A stretch of 64,000 bases of DNA from Clostridia bacterium (GTDB taxonomy: Bacteria > Bacillota > Clostridia > Lachnospirales > Lachnospiraceae), in the NCBI GenBank assembly GCA_910574255.1, contig CAJTAK010000014.1, positions 1 through 64,000 of the forward strand, in the 5' to 3' direction. Numbering within the stretch: position 1 is the stretch's first letter; the number at the start of each line of letters is the position of its first letter. Below are positions 34,372 through 43,711 of this stretch, in pieces. A program made the position numbers and the translations under genes. The notes under the pieces are model-generated. The model saw nothing but the letters and a program-made list of their open reading frames with translations, did not search any database and was not told where the DNA came from.

Positions 34372-35622
34372 TTAAAATTTGATGGTTTCCAGGATGCTGG
34401 TGCGAAGAAGCGTCATAGCCGCCACCACGGCACTTTCCCGAATCTTTGCCCGGTTTCCGGTAAAATGGTATTCTTTCACACGCATCTCTCCCTTTACGGA
34501 TACGCCAATATAAACCAGTCCCACAGGCTTTTCCTTGGTTCCCCCATCCGGCCCGGCGATTCCGGTGATGGAGACGGCCACGTCCGATCCGGTAGTCAGA
34601 ATCGCACCCTTTGCCATTTCCTTTGCTGTTTTTTCACTGACAGCACCAAATTCTTTCAGAGTCAGCTTTTTTACACCGATAAGCTTCCGTTTTGCCTTGT
34701 TGGAGTAGGTAATAAAGCCCTGCTTTAAGACCTCGGAAGCCCCCTGCACGTTCACCAGGCGTCCGGTAAAGAGTCCTCCGGTACAGGATTCTACCGTGGT
34801 CAGGGTAAGACCCTGCTCCTTTAAAAGCTGGACTACGGATTCCTCTAACGTCATCATTTCATCGGTGGTATAAATATAGCCCCCAAAACGTACCTTTAAT
34901 TCCCGAATCACGGGCTTCATCAACTTCTTCGCCGCCGCCTCATCCGCCGCCTTAGCGGTCAGACGCAGATGAACCTCTCCAACCTTTGCATAGGTTGCTA
35001 TGGTGGGGTTGGTCTGATTCTGAATCAGATCGGCAATCATATGCTCCACCTTGCTCTCTCCCATACCGCAGATCTTAACCATCTCCGAAACAATGATTTC
35101 CGGCTGTTTTTTGTTCAGATAGGGAAAAATATCCTTTTCGAACATGGGCTTCATCTCTCCCGGCGGTCCCGGCAGCAGAATCACGATCTTTTCATTTTCC
35201 TCCAGAATGAGTCCCGGAGCCGTGCCGTTGTCATTGTCCACCACAATCGCACCCTCAGGAACGAGAGCCTGCTTCCAGTTATTTTCCGTAATCTCAGCAA
35301 TCCCCCGAGTGTCGAAAAACCGCTTGATCAGTTCCCGGGTGCGGGGGTCCTCCTTAAGTTCCTTTCCCAGAACCTTTGCCGTGATCTCCTTGGTCAGGTC
35401 ATCCTGGGTGGGCCCCAAGCCCCCTCCCAAGATCACCACATCGGCTCGGCCAAGGGCCAGCTTTAAGGTTTCCGTGAGACGCTCCGGATTGTCGCCAACG
35501 ACCGTCTGATAATAGAGGGAAAGGCCAAGCTGGGCACATTTCTCAGAAAGATAGGCTGCGTTGGTGTTCACGATGTTTCCAAGTAAGATTTCGGTTCCCA
35601 CGGAAATCAGTTCTACGATCAT
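34372..35622 (-). CDS. cinA: CinA family nicotinamide-nucleotide amidase
   Basis: The 416-residue protein joins an N-terminal MoCF-like (COG1058) domain (ELISVGTEILLGNIVNTNAAYLSE, LGGGLGPTQDDLTKE, LPGPPGEMKPMF) to a C-terminal PncC amidase domain (TVESCTGGLFTGRL, SITGIAGPDGGTKEKPVGLVYIGV). It recycles nicotinamide mononucleotide and is often linked to DNA damage or competence. The start at 35622 has GGAAGGAGATATC upstream and lies one base after the pgsA stop. That spacing also excludes the longer reading, which would overlap pgsA. Confidence 0.93.
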   Translation of the reverse strand: MIVELISVGTEILLGNIVNTNAAYLSEKCAQLGLSLYYQTVVGDNPERLTETLKLALGRADVVILGGGLGPTQDDLTKEITAKVLGKELKEDPRTRELIKRFFDTRGIAEITENNWKQALVPEGAIVVDNDNGTAPGLILEENEKIVILLPGPPGEMKPMFEKDIFPYLNKKQPEIIVSEMVKICGMGESKVEHMIADLIQNQTNPTIATYAKVGEVHLRLTAKAADEAAAKKLMKPVIRELKVRFGGYIYTTDEMMTLEESVVQLLKEQGLTLTTVESCTGGLFTGRLVNVQGASEVLKQGFITYSNKAKRKLIGVKKLTLKEFGAVSEKTAKEMAKGAILTTGSDVAVSITGIAGPDGGTKEKPVGLVYIGVSVKGEMRVKEYHFTGNRAKIRESAVVAAMTLLRTSILETIKF

Positions 35623-35623
35623 A

Positions 35624-36166
35624 TTAGATATCTCCTTCCAGCAATACACCTTTATTTTTCACTAAATAATCTATCAGGGAAACGACGGTCAAAGCCAGGG
35701 CAATCCATACGATAATGGTCTCCACTGTCGCAAAAACACCTCCCAAATCCAGAATCAGCAAAATGATCATAATCATCTGAAAGGTTGTTTTAAACTTTCC
35801 CCAATAGCTTGCCGCAATTACCACCCCATTATCCGAAGCCACCAGACGAAAGCCGCTGATGATGAATTCCCGGGCAATGATCACGATGACAATCCAGGCT
35901 GCCAGCCGCTTCATCTCCACTAGGCAAATCATGGCGGAGCACACCAGAAGCTTATCCGCCAGGGGATCCATAAATTTCCCAAAATTGGTAACGAGATTGT
36001 ATTTTCTGGCAATCTTGCCGTCTAACAGATCCGTAAGGCTTGCAATGATGAAAATGGCCAGTGCATAATATTTTCCATAGCTTCCCCCCAGATCCGTCAG
36101 CATAAATACCACAAAAAAGGGAATCAGTATCACACGCAGTATGGTTAGTTTGTTTGGAAGATTCAT
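35624..36166 (-). CDS. pgsA: CDP-diacylglycerol-glycerol-3-phosphate 3-phosphatidyltransferase
   Basis: Membrane enzyme that makes phosphatidylglycerol phosphate. The 180-residue protein has the CDP-alcohol phosphotransferase motif in full: Asp46, Asp49-Gly50, Ala53-Arg54, Gly63, Asp67 and Asp71 (DLLDGKIARKYNLVTNFG followed by KFMDPLAD). Around five to six membrane segments are visible. Its start overlaps the rimO stop by four bases (ATGA). Confidence 0.95.
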   Translation of the reverse strand: MNLPNKLTILRVILIPFFVVFMLTDLGGSYGKYYALAIFIIASLTDLLDGKIARKYNLVTNFGKFMDPLADKLLVCSAMICLVEMKRLAAWIVIVIIAREFIISGFRLVASDNGVVIAASYWGKFKTTFQMIMIILLILDLGGVFATVETIIVWIALALTVVSLIDYLVKNKGVLLEGDI

Positions 36167-37485
36167 ATCAGCTCTCCTATCAAATCATATTCCAGTGCTC
36201 CGGTTACCCGTACTCTTGCAAAGTCGCCGCTTATGAGCGTTTCCTCCGTATTGATGAAAATGTAGCCGTCTACATCCGGGGCATCCCGGTAGGTGCGTCC
36301 TATATAGGCGTTTTCTCCGGCCACCTGTCCCTCAATCATAACTTCCAGTTCCCGGCCTACCATAGACTCCGCCTTGTCAAAGGCGATCTCCTGCTGCAGC
36401 TCCATCAGCTCCGCCTGACGGTTTTCCTTTACTTCCTCCGGAATCTGATCCGGCATCTGTGCCGCCGGGGTATCTTCTTCCCGGGAGTAGGTGAATACGC
36501 CGAGACGGTCAAATTCGCAGGTGTCTACAAATTCCATCAGTTCTTCGTGATCTTCCTGTGTCTCTCCCGGGAATCCGGTGATCAGGGTGGTTCTCAGACA
36601 GATATCCGGAATCGCTTCCCGCAGGCGTTCAATGATCTGTTCCAGATCCTTACGGGTGGTTCTTCTTCCCATCCGCTTCAGGATGCGATCGGAAGCATGC
36701 TGGATGGGCAGGTCCAGGTAATGGCACAGCTTTGGTTCTTCTTTTAAGACTTTTATCAGTTCTTCCGTGATTTCCTCGGGATAACAATATTGTACCCGGA
36801 TCCAGCGAAGCCCCCGAATCTGACAGAGTTCCTTAAGAAGCTTCGGAAGCCGCTTATCACCGTAGAGATCCATGCCGTAGAGGGTAGTTTCCTGGGCCAC
36901 CAGAATCAACTCCTTTACTCCCTGCTCGGCCAGTTCCTTGGCTTCTTCAAGAAGCTGCTCCATGGGGACGCTTCGATAGCTGCCCCGAATCCTTGGGATG
37001 ATGCAGTAGGTGCAGTGCTTGTCGCAGCCCTCCGCTATCTTTAGATGGGCATAATGTCCGCCGGTGGTAAGCTGACGCTTTGCTTTTGTCCGCACGAGAC
37101 GGTTCAGTTCCTCTGTCTTCAGTTCTTTTTTACCCTGAAATACCTGTTCCAGAATCTCCGGGAGGGCATCATAGGCCGTGGTGCCGATGACGGCATCCAC
37201 TTCCTCGATCTCTTTTAAGATCTCCTGGCGGTAACGTTCTGCCAGGCATCCGGTGACGATAAGGGCCTTGCAAGGACCGGACTTTCGGTACTCCGCCATC
37301 TCTAAGATGGTGTTAATGCTTTCTTCCTTGGCATCGTTAATAAAGCAGCAGGTGTTGATTACGATGACCTCTGCTTCTGTCTCCTCGTCAGTAAACGTGT
37401 AGCCCTTTTCCTCTAACATGCCAAGCATATGCTCGGAATCTACCAGGTTCTTGTCACAGCCCAGGGATATGAATAGTAATTTCAT
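36163..37485 (-). CDS. rimO: Ribosomal protein S12 methylthiotransferase
   Basis: Radical-SAM enzyme that methylthiolates an aspartate of ribosomal protein S12. The 440-residue protein shows the RimO version of the family motifs: SLGCDKNLVDSE at the N-terminus, CDKHCTYCIIPRIRGSYRS for the radical-SAM cluster, and a C-terminal TRAM domain. These separate it from the miaB paralogue at 4297. It opens the operon rimO-pgsA-cinA-dut-ppx-ppk behind a promoter at 37519-37547. Confidence 0.95.
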   Translation of the reverse strand: MKLLFISLGCDKNLVDSEHMLGMLEEKGYTFTDEETEAEVIVINTCCFINDAKEESINTILEMAEYRKSGPCKALIVTGCLAERYRQEILKEIEEVDAVIGTTAYDALPEILEQVFQGKKELKTEELNRLVRTKAKRQLTTGGHYAHLKIAEGCDKHCTYCIIPRIRGSYRSVPMEQLLEEAKELAEQGVKELILVAQETTLYGMDLYGDKRLPKLLKELCQIRGLRWIRVQYCYPEEITEELIKVLKEEPKLCHYLDLPIQHASDRILKRMGRRTTRKDLEQIIERLREAIPDICLRTTLITGFPGETQEDHEELMEFVDTCEFDRLGVFTYSREEDTPAAQMPDQIPEEVKENRQAELMELQQEIAFDKAESMVGRELEVMIEGQVAGENAYIGRTYRDAPDVDGYIFINTEETLISGDFARVRVTGALEYDLIGELI

Positions 37486-37518
37486 ATTAAGGATTGTCCT
37501 TTTGCTTTTTCTTGTTCT

Positions 37519-37547
37519 ATTATAGTGGATTGGAGTGGAAAATTCAA
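37519..37547 (-). promoter_or_regulatory. Sigma-A promoter of the rimO-ppk operon
   Basis: On the minus strand TTGAAT (37542-37547) and TATAAT (37519-37524) are 17 bases apart, 35 bases ahead of the rimO start. Confidence 0.8.
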
Positions 37548-37559
37548 CCAGGTCTCGCC

Positions 37560-38276
37560 CTAATTGGTGAATTCCGCAGCTTTCGATGTAATAATGAAGC
37601 CGTTCTCATTTTCTGCCGGCTCCAGGGTGAAGCTTACGATTCCTGCATCACTTTCGTCTTCATATTGGATGCTATATCGCACCGTGATGGTGTTGTCGGA
37701 TTCTTCATAATCTGTGAATGTGTACTGGACATCCGGGAAGTCGGATACGCCTATGTAATAGAAGCCGTCCTCATAGTAGCAGGCTGTCTGGCCCTCTTCC
37801 ATTTCTTCAAGGGCTGGTTTTGCTTCCTCCGGCAGTTCCGTGCCGAATACCAGCTTTGCGTAGGCCTCCGCTTCCTGCTCGGGCACCTTGACAACGGTTT
37901 CTTCGATTTGCAAATCTTCACGATATATCTGTTCCGTTTCCATACCCTCGGGTACGCCGGTATAGGAATAGAACAGAAAGTCTCTATAAAATGCCTTGTC
38001 TTTTTCCGTCTGTGAATCGAAATCGTTTAAGGTTCGGCACATTTGCTCCAAAAATGCTTTTCCCTGGTTGGTAAGCTCAAAGGCTTCTTCTGCCTGGGAC
38101 TGTGATTCCGGTTCGGCGGGAGTGAGGGCTTCTGTTTCCTGGGATTCTTCTTGTTGGTTTTCGTTTGTATCCGCCGTATTTTCAGAGGGTTCCGAAAGTT
38201 CCTTGTCTTTTGCTCCTTTGCATGCGGTCAGGCACAATAGCATAGTCATAAGCAGGTACATACATATCTTTTTCAT
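37560..38276 (-). CDS. Lipoprotein of unknown function
   Basis: The 238-residue protein has a signal peptide MKKICMYLLMTMLLCLTAC with lipobox LTAC. It is followed by a Glu/Gln/Ser-rich linker (about 25-70) and a globular acidic domain that I do not recognise. The start at 38276 gives the shortest complete signal peptide; an earlier in-frame Met adds 26 charged residues and overlaps the exporter gene. It is read in the same direction as the EamA exporter gene upstream. Confidence 0.7.
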   Translation of the reverse strand: MKKICMYLLMTMLLCLTACKGAKDKELSEPSENTADTNENQQEESQETEALTPAEPESQSQAEEAFELTNQGKAFLEQMCRTLNDFDSQTEKDKAFYRDFLFYSYTGVPEGMETEQIYREDLQIEETVVKVPEQEAEAYAKLVFGTELPEEAKPALEEMEEGQTACYYEDGFYYIGVSDFPDVQYTFTDYEESDNTITVRYSIQYEDESDAGIVSFTLEPAENENGFIITSKAAEFTN

Positions 38277-38343
38277 TTTTTCGTTTCTTCTCTCTTTGTG
38301 GTAATATTTTACTGTCGGTTTTTCAGATACAGAATCTTGGTTC

Positions 38344-39273
38344 TCAAGACTCAAAGACCTCTCTTCTTTTTTTCGTTTTCTGCGGAATCTGGGCCAGGAT
38401 GATTGCGGCGAACATAAGGGTACATCCTAACAACTCCCTGCTTGTCAGGTGCTGATTCAAAAGCAGCATGCCTGCCAGAACGGACACTACGGATTCCAGG
38501 CTTAAGATTAGGGATGCCACGGTCGGGTTCATGTCTTTTTGACCTACGATCTGCAGGGTGTAACCGGCCCCGCTTGAGAGTACACCTGCATAGAGAACAG
38601 GCTTCCAGGCGGCAAGGAGCTGGCCTAGTTCCGGTTTTTCAAAAATCAGCATGGCAATTCCGGATACGATTCCGCAGACAAAGAATTGGATACAGGACAT
38701 CTTTACGCCGTCTGCATATTGGGTGAAGTAATCGATCACCAAGATGTGGATGGAGAACAGGCAGGCACAGATGAATACCAGGATGTCCCCCGTCCCCAAA
38801 CGCAGGCTTTCGGTCATACACAGGAAATAGAGCCCTGCCAGTGCCAGCAGGACACCTATCCATACGAAAGGACCGCATTTTTTACCGAAAAACAAGCCCA
38901 ATACAGGGACAATGATGATGTAAAAGGCGGTAAGGAAGCCCGCTTTCCCTACAGAGGTATAGATGATTCCAAATTGCTGGAAACAGCTTGCAAAGCAGAG
39001 AGCCAATCCACAGCAGATACCGCCCCACAATAGCTTTCCTCTGTCTTCTTTTGCTGATTTGCAGTCTGTGGATGCTTCTTTAGCCTGGACTTTCCATTTA
39101 TTCAACAGAGCGATGCAGGGAATCAATACCAGGCCGCCGATGAGGGAACGTACGCAGATGAACGTGAATGGACCTACATAGTCCATGCCTACGCTCTGGG
39201 CCACAAAAGCCACGCCCCAGATGATGGCGGTTAGAAGCAATATAAAAGATTGTCTTATCTGTCGTGAGGTCAT
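38344..39273 (-). CDS. DMT-superfamily (EamA) transporter
   Basis: The 309-residue protein has about ten membrane segments in two EamA repeats, beginning LLLTAIIWGVAFVAQSVGMDYVGPFTF and ending with the second repeat (ASLILSLESVVSVLAGMLLLNQ). Members export or import metabolites such as amino acids or nucleotide precursors. The substrate cannot be told. It lies between two lipoprotein genes; no clear operon role. Confidence 0.87.
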   Translation of the reverse strand: MTSRQIRQSFILLLTAIIWGVAFVAQSVGMDYVGPFTFICVRSLIGGLVLIPCIALLNKWKVQAKEASTDCKSAKEDRGKLLWGGICCGLALCFASCFQQFGIIYTSVGKAGFLTAFYIIIVPVLGLFFGKKCGPFVWIGVLLALAGLYFLCMTESLRLGTGDILVFICACLFSIHILVIDYFTQYADGVKMSCIQFFVCGIVSGIAMLIFEKPELGQLLAAWKPVLYAGVLSSGAGYTLQIVGQKDMNPTVASLILSLESVVSVLAGMLLLNQHLTSRELLGCTLMFAAIILAQIPQKTKKRREVFES

Positions 39274-39338
39274 GTGAATGTATTCCTTTTCGTTATTTTA
39301 CAGATTCATGTGGCTGTCGGGACATAAGACAGCCACAC

Positions 39339-40010
39339 CTATCCTTCATCGAAACGCAGGGTGGACAATATGCTTTCCTGTATTGCACCCAGGCTTTCAT
39401 AAGCTTCTACAAAGCAGTCCATCTGAGCCACATAAAGCCTTTCATTATAGCGGAAAATATAGATGTCGCAGGTGCGGCTCCCAGAATCTGTTCCTTCGGA
39501 ATAGCTGATCCAGGCGGCCGGATATTCGCCCTCTCCTATGGTCACCTCTTCTACCATGCATTCTTCATTGCTGTCAGCCACGTATTGGTCTGCCAGGGTC
39601 TCTGAAGATTCTTCTTCTGATTCCGTAATCTTTACAAATACGGGAGTCTCCGAGTCCGCCCCATAAGAATGGGAATAAAAGCACAGTTCATTATTGGCAG
39701 TCTCAAGGGTAAAGGTTTCCGGATCATAGGCAATGGTAAAGTCATTGATGCCCTGGACTCTGTTATAAGGAATGGTGACTGTCTCCCCCTCCTGCATCAA
39801 AACAACCTCTTCTTCACCCAGAACACTCCCGGGCTCTGTCCCCACCACAACAGGAGCCGGATCCTGTCCGCTGATTTCTTTTACATCTCCTGCTTCTGCC
39901 TGTTCTGTCTCCTGCTCCTGAGGTACTGACACCTCCCCTGTCTTGGTTCCTCCACAGCCGCACAGGACTGCTGCGAATACCAGACAGAAGAGGGTCCGCC
40001 CCTTAAGCAA
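39339..40010 (-). CDS. Lipoprotein of unknown function
   Basis: The 223-residue protein has a type II signal peptide ending AVLCGC and a Glu-rich linker. The outer domain includes KITESEEESSETLADQY and ends with ESILSTLRFDEG, resembling bacterial solute-sensing or stress lipoproteins only loosely. The start is a TTG at 40010 with AGGAG six bases upstream; it overlaps the end of yqeY by eight bases, so the two genes are translationally coupled. Confidence 0.7.
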   Translation of the reverse strand: MLKGRTLFCLVFAAVLCGCGGTKTGEVSVPQEQETEQAEAGDVKEISGQDPAPVVVGTEPGSVLGEEEVVLMQEGETVTIPYNRVQGINDFTIAYDPETFTLETANNELCFYSHSYGADSETPVFVKITESEEESSETLADQYVADSNEECMVEEVTIGEGEYPAAWISYSEGTDSGSRTCDIYIFRYNERLYVAQMDCFVEAYESLGAIQESILSTLRFDEG

Positions 40011-40449
40011 GAATCTCTCCTACTAATTTATTAACCAGGGCACCGTCTGCCTTTCCCTTTACCTTTGGCATCAGCTCTTTCATGATCTTTCCTTTATCCT
40101 TGCCGGCAGGCTCTGTGATGCCAAGGCTGTCTATCACTTCTTTTATGACTGTCCGAATGGCTTCCTCACTCATTTCTTCCGGGGCGAATTCGGAAAGTAC
40201 GGCAAGCCGGGCTTTGCACTGTTCGATGATATCGGTTCGATCCGTCGGAGCCAGATCCATGGTTTCTTTGGTCTGCTTCATTTCCTTTTTGATAACCTCA
40301 TACTCCTCCTCCACGGTCAGATCCGCCCGTTTGTCTATGGCTTTGTTTTTCAAGGCTGCCAAAAGCATGGACAGGGTTTCCTTTCGTTCCTTTTCCTTAT
40401 TTTTCATGGCTTTCATCATTTCTGTGCGAATTTCGTCAATTTTACTCAT
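40003..40449 (-). CDS. yqeY: GatB/YqeY domain protein
   Basis: The 148-residue helical protein matches the YqeY family throughout (EIRTEMMKAMKNKEKERKETLSMLLAALKNKAID, and KDKGKIMKELMPKVKGKADGALVNKLV). The domain resembles the tail of GatB that contacts tRNA, but free-standing YqeY has no settled function. An AAGGAG site lies six to seven bases before the ATG. It is coupled to the downstream lipoprotein gene by an eight-base overlap. Confidence 0.9.
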   Translation of the reverse strand: MSKIDEIRTEMMKAMKNKEKERKETLSMLLAALKNKAIDKRADLTVEEEYEVIKKEMKQTKETMDLAPTDRTDIIEQCKARLAVLSEFAPEEMSEEAIRTVIKEVIDSLGITEPAGKDKGKIMKELMPKVKGKADGALVNKLVGEILA

Positions 40450-40464
40450 ATTATTCTCCTTTAT

Positions 40465-40599
40465 TCATAGTTGCGCAGCAGCCCCTTTCGGCGCTGTCAG
40501 GCTATCGCTGTTTTTATCCGGTTCCGCATTTGCGAAATCTTTATTTATTTTAATCGTATTTGGAATAGATTTCAAGGTTTTCGAGTAATGAAAATTCAT
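40465..40599 (-). CDS. Possible 44-residue peptide upstream of yqeY
   Basis: An ATG at 40599 opens a hydrophilic 44-codon frame (start MNFHYSKTLKSIPNTIKINK, end SLTAPKGAAAQL) that stops 15 bases before yqeY, just ahead of its ribosome binding site. The ribosome binding site of the peptide itself is weak (GTGAAAC). No family is recognised. It could be a leader peptide, a small protein, or chance. Confidence 0.3.
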   Translation of the reverse strand: MNFHYSKTLKSIPNTIKINKDFANAEPDKNSDSLTAPKGAAAQL

Positions 40600-40832
40600 G
40601 TTTCACTTTTACAAAGGATATCCTTAAAAAAATATAAAAGAAATATTAAAAAAGAATAAAATATTTTGCCGCAAACACTTGCTTTTTATTTGATAAACAG
40701 GTATTCTGTAATTGTATCTCACTCAAATACACTTTTGGTGGTTTTGTCTGTTTGCAAAAGACAAATTCTTTCCTTGGCGGACATTGCATTTTTGAGAGGA
40801 AAGAACACAAAAAACTTATGGAGGGTTGTAAC
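40600..40832. other. Divergent control region between yqeY unit and serine operon
   Basis: Very AT-rich to the left (40600-40670). Possible plus-strand -35/-10 elements are weak (TTGCTT and TATTCT near 40678-40707). The ribosome binding site GGAGGG at 40820-40825 precedes the symporter start. No riboswitch fold was recognised. Confidence 0.4.
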
Positions 40833-42032
40833 ATGGAGAAAAAGAAACTGGGCCTTGTGCCAAAACTCATCATTGCCATTATTCTTGGTATTTTATTCGG
40901 GCAGTTCCTGCCTGAGAGCATCTGCCGGGTGGTTGTTACCGCTTCCGGTTTGTTCAGCACTTTCCTAAAGTTTATAATTCCGCTGATGATTGTTGCCTAT
41001 GTCACTATGGGAATTGCGGACTTAAGCCAGGGAGCCGGAAAGCTGCTTGTGATTACCGTCTGTCTTGCCTACGGCTCTACTCTGATTGCCGGAACCTGTT
41101 CTTATCTGGTGGCCAGCGGATTATTCCCAAGCTTTATGAGTCCGGAGGCCATGGAGCAGATCGCCGCAACAGCGGACAATTCCTTAAGCTCCTATTTCAG
41201 CATTTCGCTTCAGCCCCTTCTGGATACTTTATCCGCAGTGGCCCTTGCCTTTGTTCTCGGACTGTGCCTGTCTACTATGAAGGGAAAAGAAATGGGGAAC
41301 AGCCTTTATAACGGCATGAAGGATTTTTCCAGTGTCATTGACAAGGTGCTCCATACGGTTATTATTCCCCTGCTTCCTCTTTATATCTGCGGAACCTTTA
41401 CGGATATGACAAAGTCCGGCAAAACCTTTGCAATTTTAAGTATTTTATGGAAGGTATTCCTGGTGGTGATTCTCATGCATCTGATTTGCATCACCATTCA
41501 GTTTATTATTGCCGGAACCATCAGCAAAAAGAACCCTGTTATGCTTATTAAGAACCAGATTCCCGGGTATACTACCGCTTTAGGAACGCAATCCTCAGCT
41601 GCTACGATTCCGGTCAATCTGGAGTGTGCAAAAAATGACGGCGTATCCGAGCAAATCCGCAATTTTGTAGTTCCTCTGTGCGCCAATATTCATATGGCAG
41701 GCTCCATGATCACTATCACAGCCTGTGCTACGGCCGTATGTCTGATGAATCAGCTTCCCATCAGCCTTGGTACAGTGATTCCTTTTATTATGACTCTTGG
41801 AATCGCTATGGTAGCTTCTCCCGGCGCCCCGGGCGGATCCATTATGACCGCACTGCCCTTCCTTTATATGATCTTCGGTGCGGAAGCAGGCAACCCGGAC
41901 GGACCTATCTGTGCAATCATGGTTGCACTGTACATTACACAGGACTCCTTTGGAACCGCATGTAATGTATCCGGTGATAATGCAATCGGCGTTATTGTAA
42001 ATACAATCTACGAAAAGTGGATCAAGAAATAG
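40833..42032 (+). CDS. Dicarboxylate/amino acid:cation symporter (probable serine uptake)
   Basis: The 399-residue protein belongs to the DAACS (sodium/glutamate symporter) family: about eight membrane segments, a re-entrant loop with SSAATIPVNLE, and a C-terminal region with GAPGGSIMTALPF and QDSFGTACNVSGDNA. The family carries acidic amino acids, serine, threonine or dicarboxylates with sodium or protons. Because both L-serine dehydratase subunits follow at once, serine is the most likely substrate. The start at 40833 has GGAGGG seven bases upstream. Confidence 0.85.
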   Translation: MEKKKLGLVPKLIIAIILGILFGQFLPESICRVVVTASGLFSTFLKFIIPLMIVAYVTMGIADLSQGAGKLLVITVCLAYGSTLIAGTCSYLVASGLFPSFMSPEAMEQIAATADNSLSSYFSISLQPLLDTLSAVALAFVLGLCLSTMKGKEMGNSLYNGMKDFSSVIDKVLHTVIIPLLPLYICGTFTDMTKSGKTFAILSILWKVFLVVILMHLICITIQFIIAGTISKKNPVMLIKNQIPGYTTALGTQSSAATIPVNLECAKNDGVSEQIRNFVVPLCANIHMAGSMITITACATAVCLMNQLPISLGTVIPFIMTLGIAMVASPGAPGGSIMTALPFLYMIFGAEAGNPDGPICAIMVALYITQDSFGTACNVSGDNAIGVIVNTIYEKWIKK

Positions 42033-42050
42033 AAAACCGAGGACTATTAT

Positions 42051-42710
42051 ATGAATGTATTTGATATTATCGGCCCTGTAATGATTGGCCCTTCCAGCTC
42101 CCACACGGCCGGAGCTGTGCGCCTGGGGCGTGTGGCATGGAAAATCCTTGAAGAAAAAGCAGTCTGGGCAGATATCCGTCTGTCCGGCTCCTTTGCTCAG
42201 ACTTACCGGGGACACGGTACGGATAAGGCGCTGATTGCAGGCATCATGGGCATGCATTCCTATGATGAAAGAATCCGCCGTTCTCTAACCATTGCCAATG
42301 AAGAAGGATTGGTTTATTCTTTTCATGGGGAAGATATTCCCGGAGCCCACCCCAATACGGCACGAATCCATTTAAAGGGAGAAAATGGCGGGGAATGTGT
42401 TGTGCAGGGTGCCAGCATCGGAGGCGGCAATATTCTGGTTACGGAGATTAATGGTATGGAGGTATCCTTTACCGGACAGTATAACACTTTGATGGTACTG
42501 CATCACGACAGACCGGGGACGATCGCCGCCGTAACCAATTTTATGGCTTATTCGGGAACGAACATCGGCAACTTCCGTCTGACCCGACCAAGAAAAGGCG
42601 GAGAAGCGGTTATGACCATTGAAGTGGATGGGGATGTGGCGGAAAATCTCATTCAAAGCCTGCGTATCCTTCCCAATATTATTAATGTGGTTTTGATTCG
42701 TGCTATTTAA
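42051..42710 (+). CDS. sdaAB: L-serine ammonia-lyase, beta subunit
   Basis: The 219-residue beta subunit of the iron-sulfur L-serine dehydratase, which converts serine to pyruvate and ammonia. It has the N-terminal signature IGPSSSHTAGAVRLG (residues 12-25) and the C-terminal ACT domain (HHDRPGTIAAVTNFMAYSGTNIGNFRLTR), which in some species senses serine. It starts 18 bases after the symporter gene and 28 bases before sdaAA. Confidence 0.95.
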   Translation: MNVFDIIGPVMIGPSSSHTAGAVRLGRVAWKILEEKAVWADIRLSGSFAQTYRGHGTDKALIAGIMGMHSYDERIRRSLTIANEEGLVYSFHGEDIPGAHPNTARIHLKGENGGECVVQGASIGGGNILVTEINGMEVSFTGQYNTLMVLHHDRPGTIAAVTNFMAYSGTNIGNFRLTRPRKGGEAVMTIEVDGDVAENLIQSLRILPNIINVVLIRAI

Positions 42711-42744
42711 AGATCTGTTACCAATTAAACAGGAGTAAATGTAT

Positions 42745-43623
42745 ATGCTGGACTATGATTCCATTGCGGCTATCTGTGATGCCGCTGAACAAAATAAAAT
42801 ATCCATATCCGCTCTGGTGCTGTCCGATCAGGCTGAGCAAATGGAGTTATCGGAAGAAGAATTATATAATCGTATGAAAGACAGCCTCCACGTCATGCAG
42901 GAAGCCGTGAAGGAAGGCAAAAACCCCAAGCTTCGTTCCACCTCCGGTCTTACCGGCGGCGATGCGGCCAAGGTAGAGGCTTATGCCAATACAGGAGGCA
43001 TTACGGGAAATTTCTTAAATCATGCTATGGCCCGCGCAATTGCCGTATCGGAATATAATGCCGCCATGGGAAAGATTGTGGCTTCTCCCACTGCCGGTTC
43101 CTGCGGTATCCTGCCTGGAACCCTTGTTTCTATGCTGGAGGAGGGACGCTGTAATGAGCATGCCGCTGTTATGGCGCTTTTTACGGCCGGAGCCATCGGA
43201 ATGGTGATTGCCAACAATGCCTCTATTGCCGGCGCCCAGGGGGGATGTCAGGCGGAATGCGGTTCCGCCGCTGCCATGGCAGCGGCAGCCCTTGTAGAGC
43301 TGACAGGGGGAACGCCTGGGCAGGCTGCTCATGCCTGTGCTATGGCTATCAAAAACCAGCTGGGCCTTGTGTGCGATCCCGTAGCCGGACTTGTGGAAAT
43401 CCCCTGTATCAAACGGAATGTCTCAGGAATCGCTATTGCCTTCACCTCTGCGGAAATGGCTCTTGCCGGTGTGGAAAGCAAGATTCCGGTAGATGAATGT
43501 GTACATGCCATGAGACAGGTGGGGGATATGCTTCCCTGTTCTTTAAAAGAAACCTCTCAGGCGGGCTTAGCCGCAACGCCTACGGGTATCCGGTTGAAAA
43601 AACAGGTATTCGGAGAGACCTAA
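42745..43623 (+). CDS. sdaAA: L-serine ammonia-lyase, alpha (catalytic) subunit
   Basis: The 292-residue catalytic subunit binds a [4Fe-4S] cluster through conserved cysteines, here in AGSCGILPG, GGCQAECGSAAAMAAAAL and IPCIKRN. It acts with sdaAB and the upstream symporter as a serine uptake and degradation pathway that feeds pyruvate into fermentation. I chose the second ATG (42745), nine bases after AGGAG; the first (42739) would be only three bases from it. A terminator follows. Confidence 0.93.
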   Translation: MLDYDSIAAICDAAEQNKISISALVLSDQAEQMELSEEELYNRMKDSLHVMQEAVKEGKNPKLRSTSGLTGGDAAKVEAYANTGGITGNFLNHAMARAIAVSEYNAAMGKIVASPTAGSCGILPGTLVSMLEEGRCNEHAAVMALFTAGAIGMVIANNASIAGAQGGCQAECGSAAAMAAAALVELTGGTPGQAAHACAMAIKNQLGLVCDPVAGLVEIPCIKRNVSGIAIAFTSAEMALAGVESKIPVDECVHAMRQVGDMLPCSLKETSQAGLAATPTGIRLKKQVFGET

Positions 43624-43680
43624 GTTCTCATAAGTATTGATAAATATGGTGATAAAAATCATATTACGTAATTGAAAAAA

Positions 43681-43711
43681 TGCGGAACCTTTTATGGCTC
43701 CGCATTTTTTT
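43681..43711. terminator. Bidirectional terminator between sdaAA and gltA
   Basis: TGCGGAACC pairs with GGCTCCGCA (one A-C mismatch) around a six-base loop, with an A-run before it and T-run after it. It serves the serine operon and the convergent citrate synthase gene. Confidence 0.88.
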
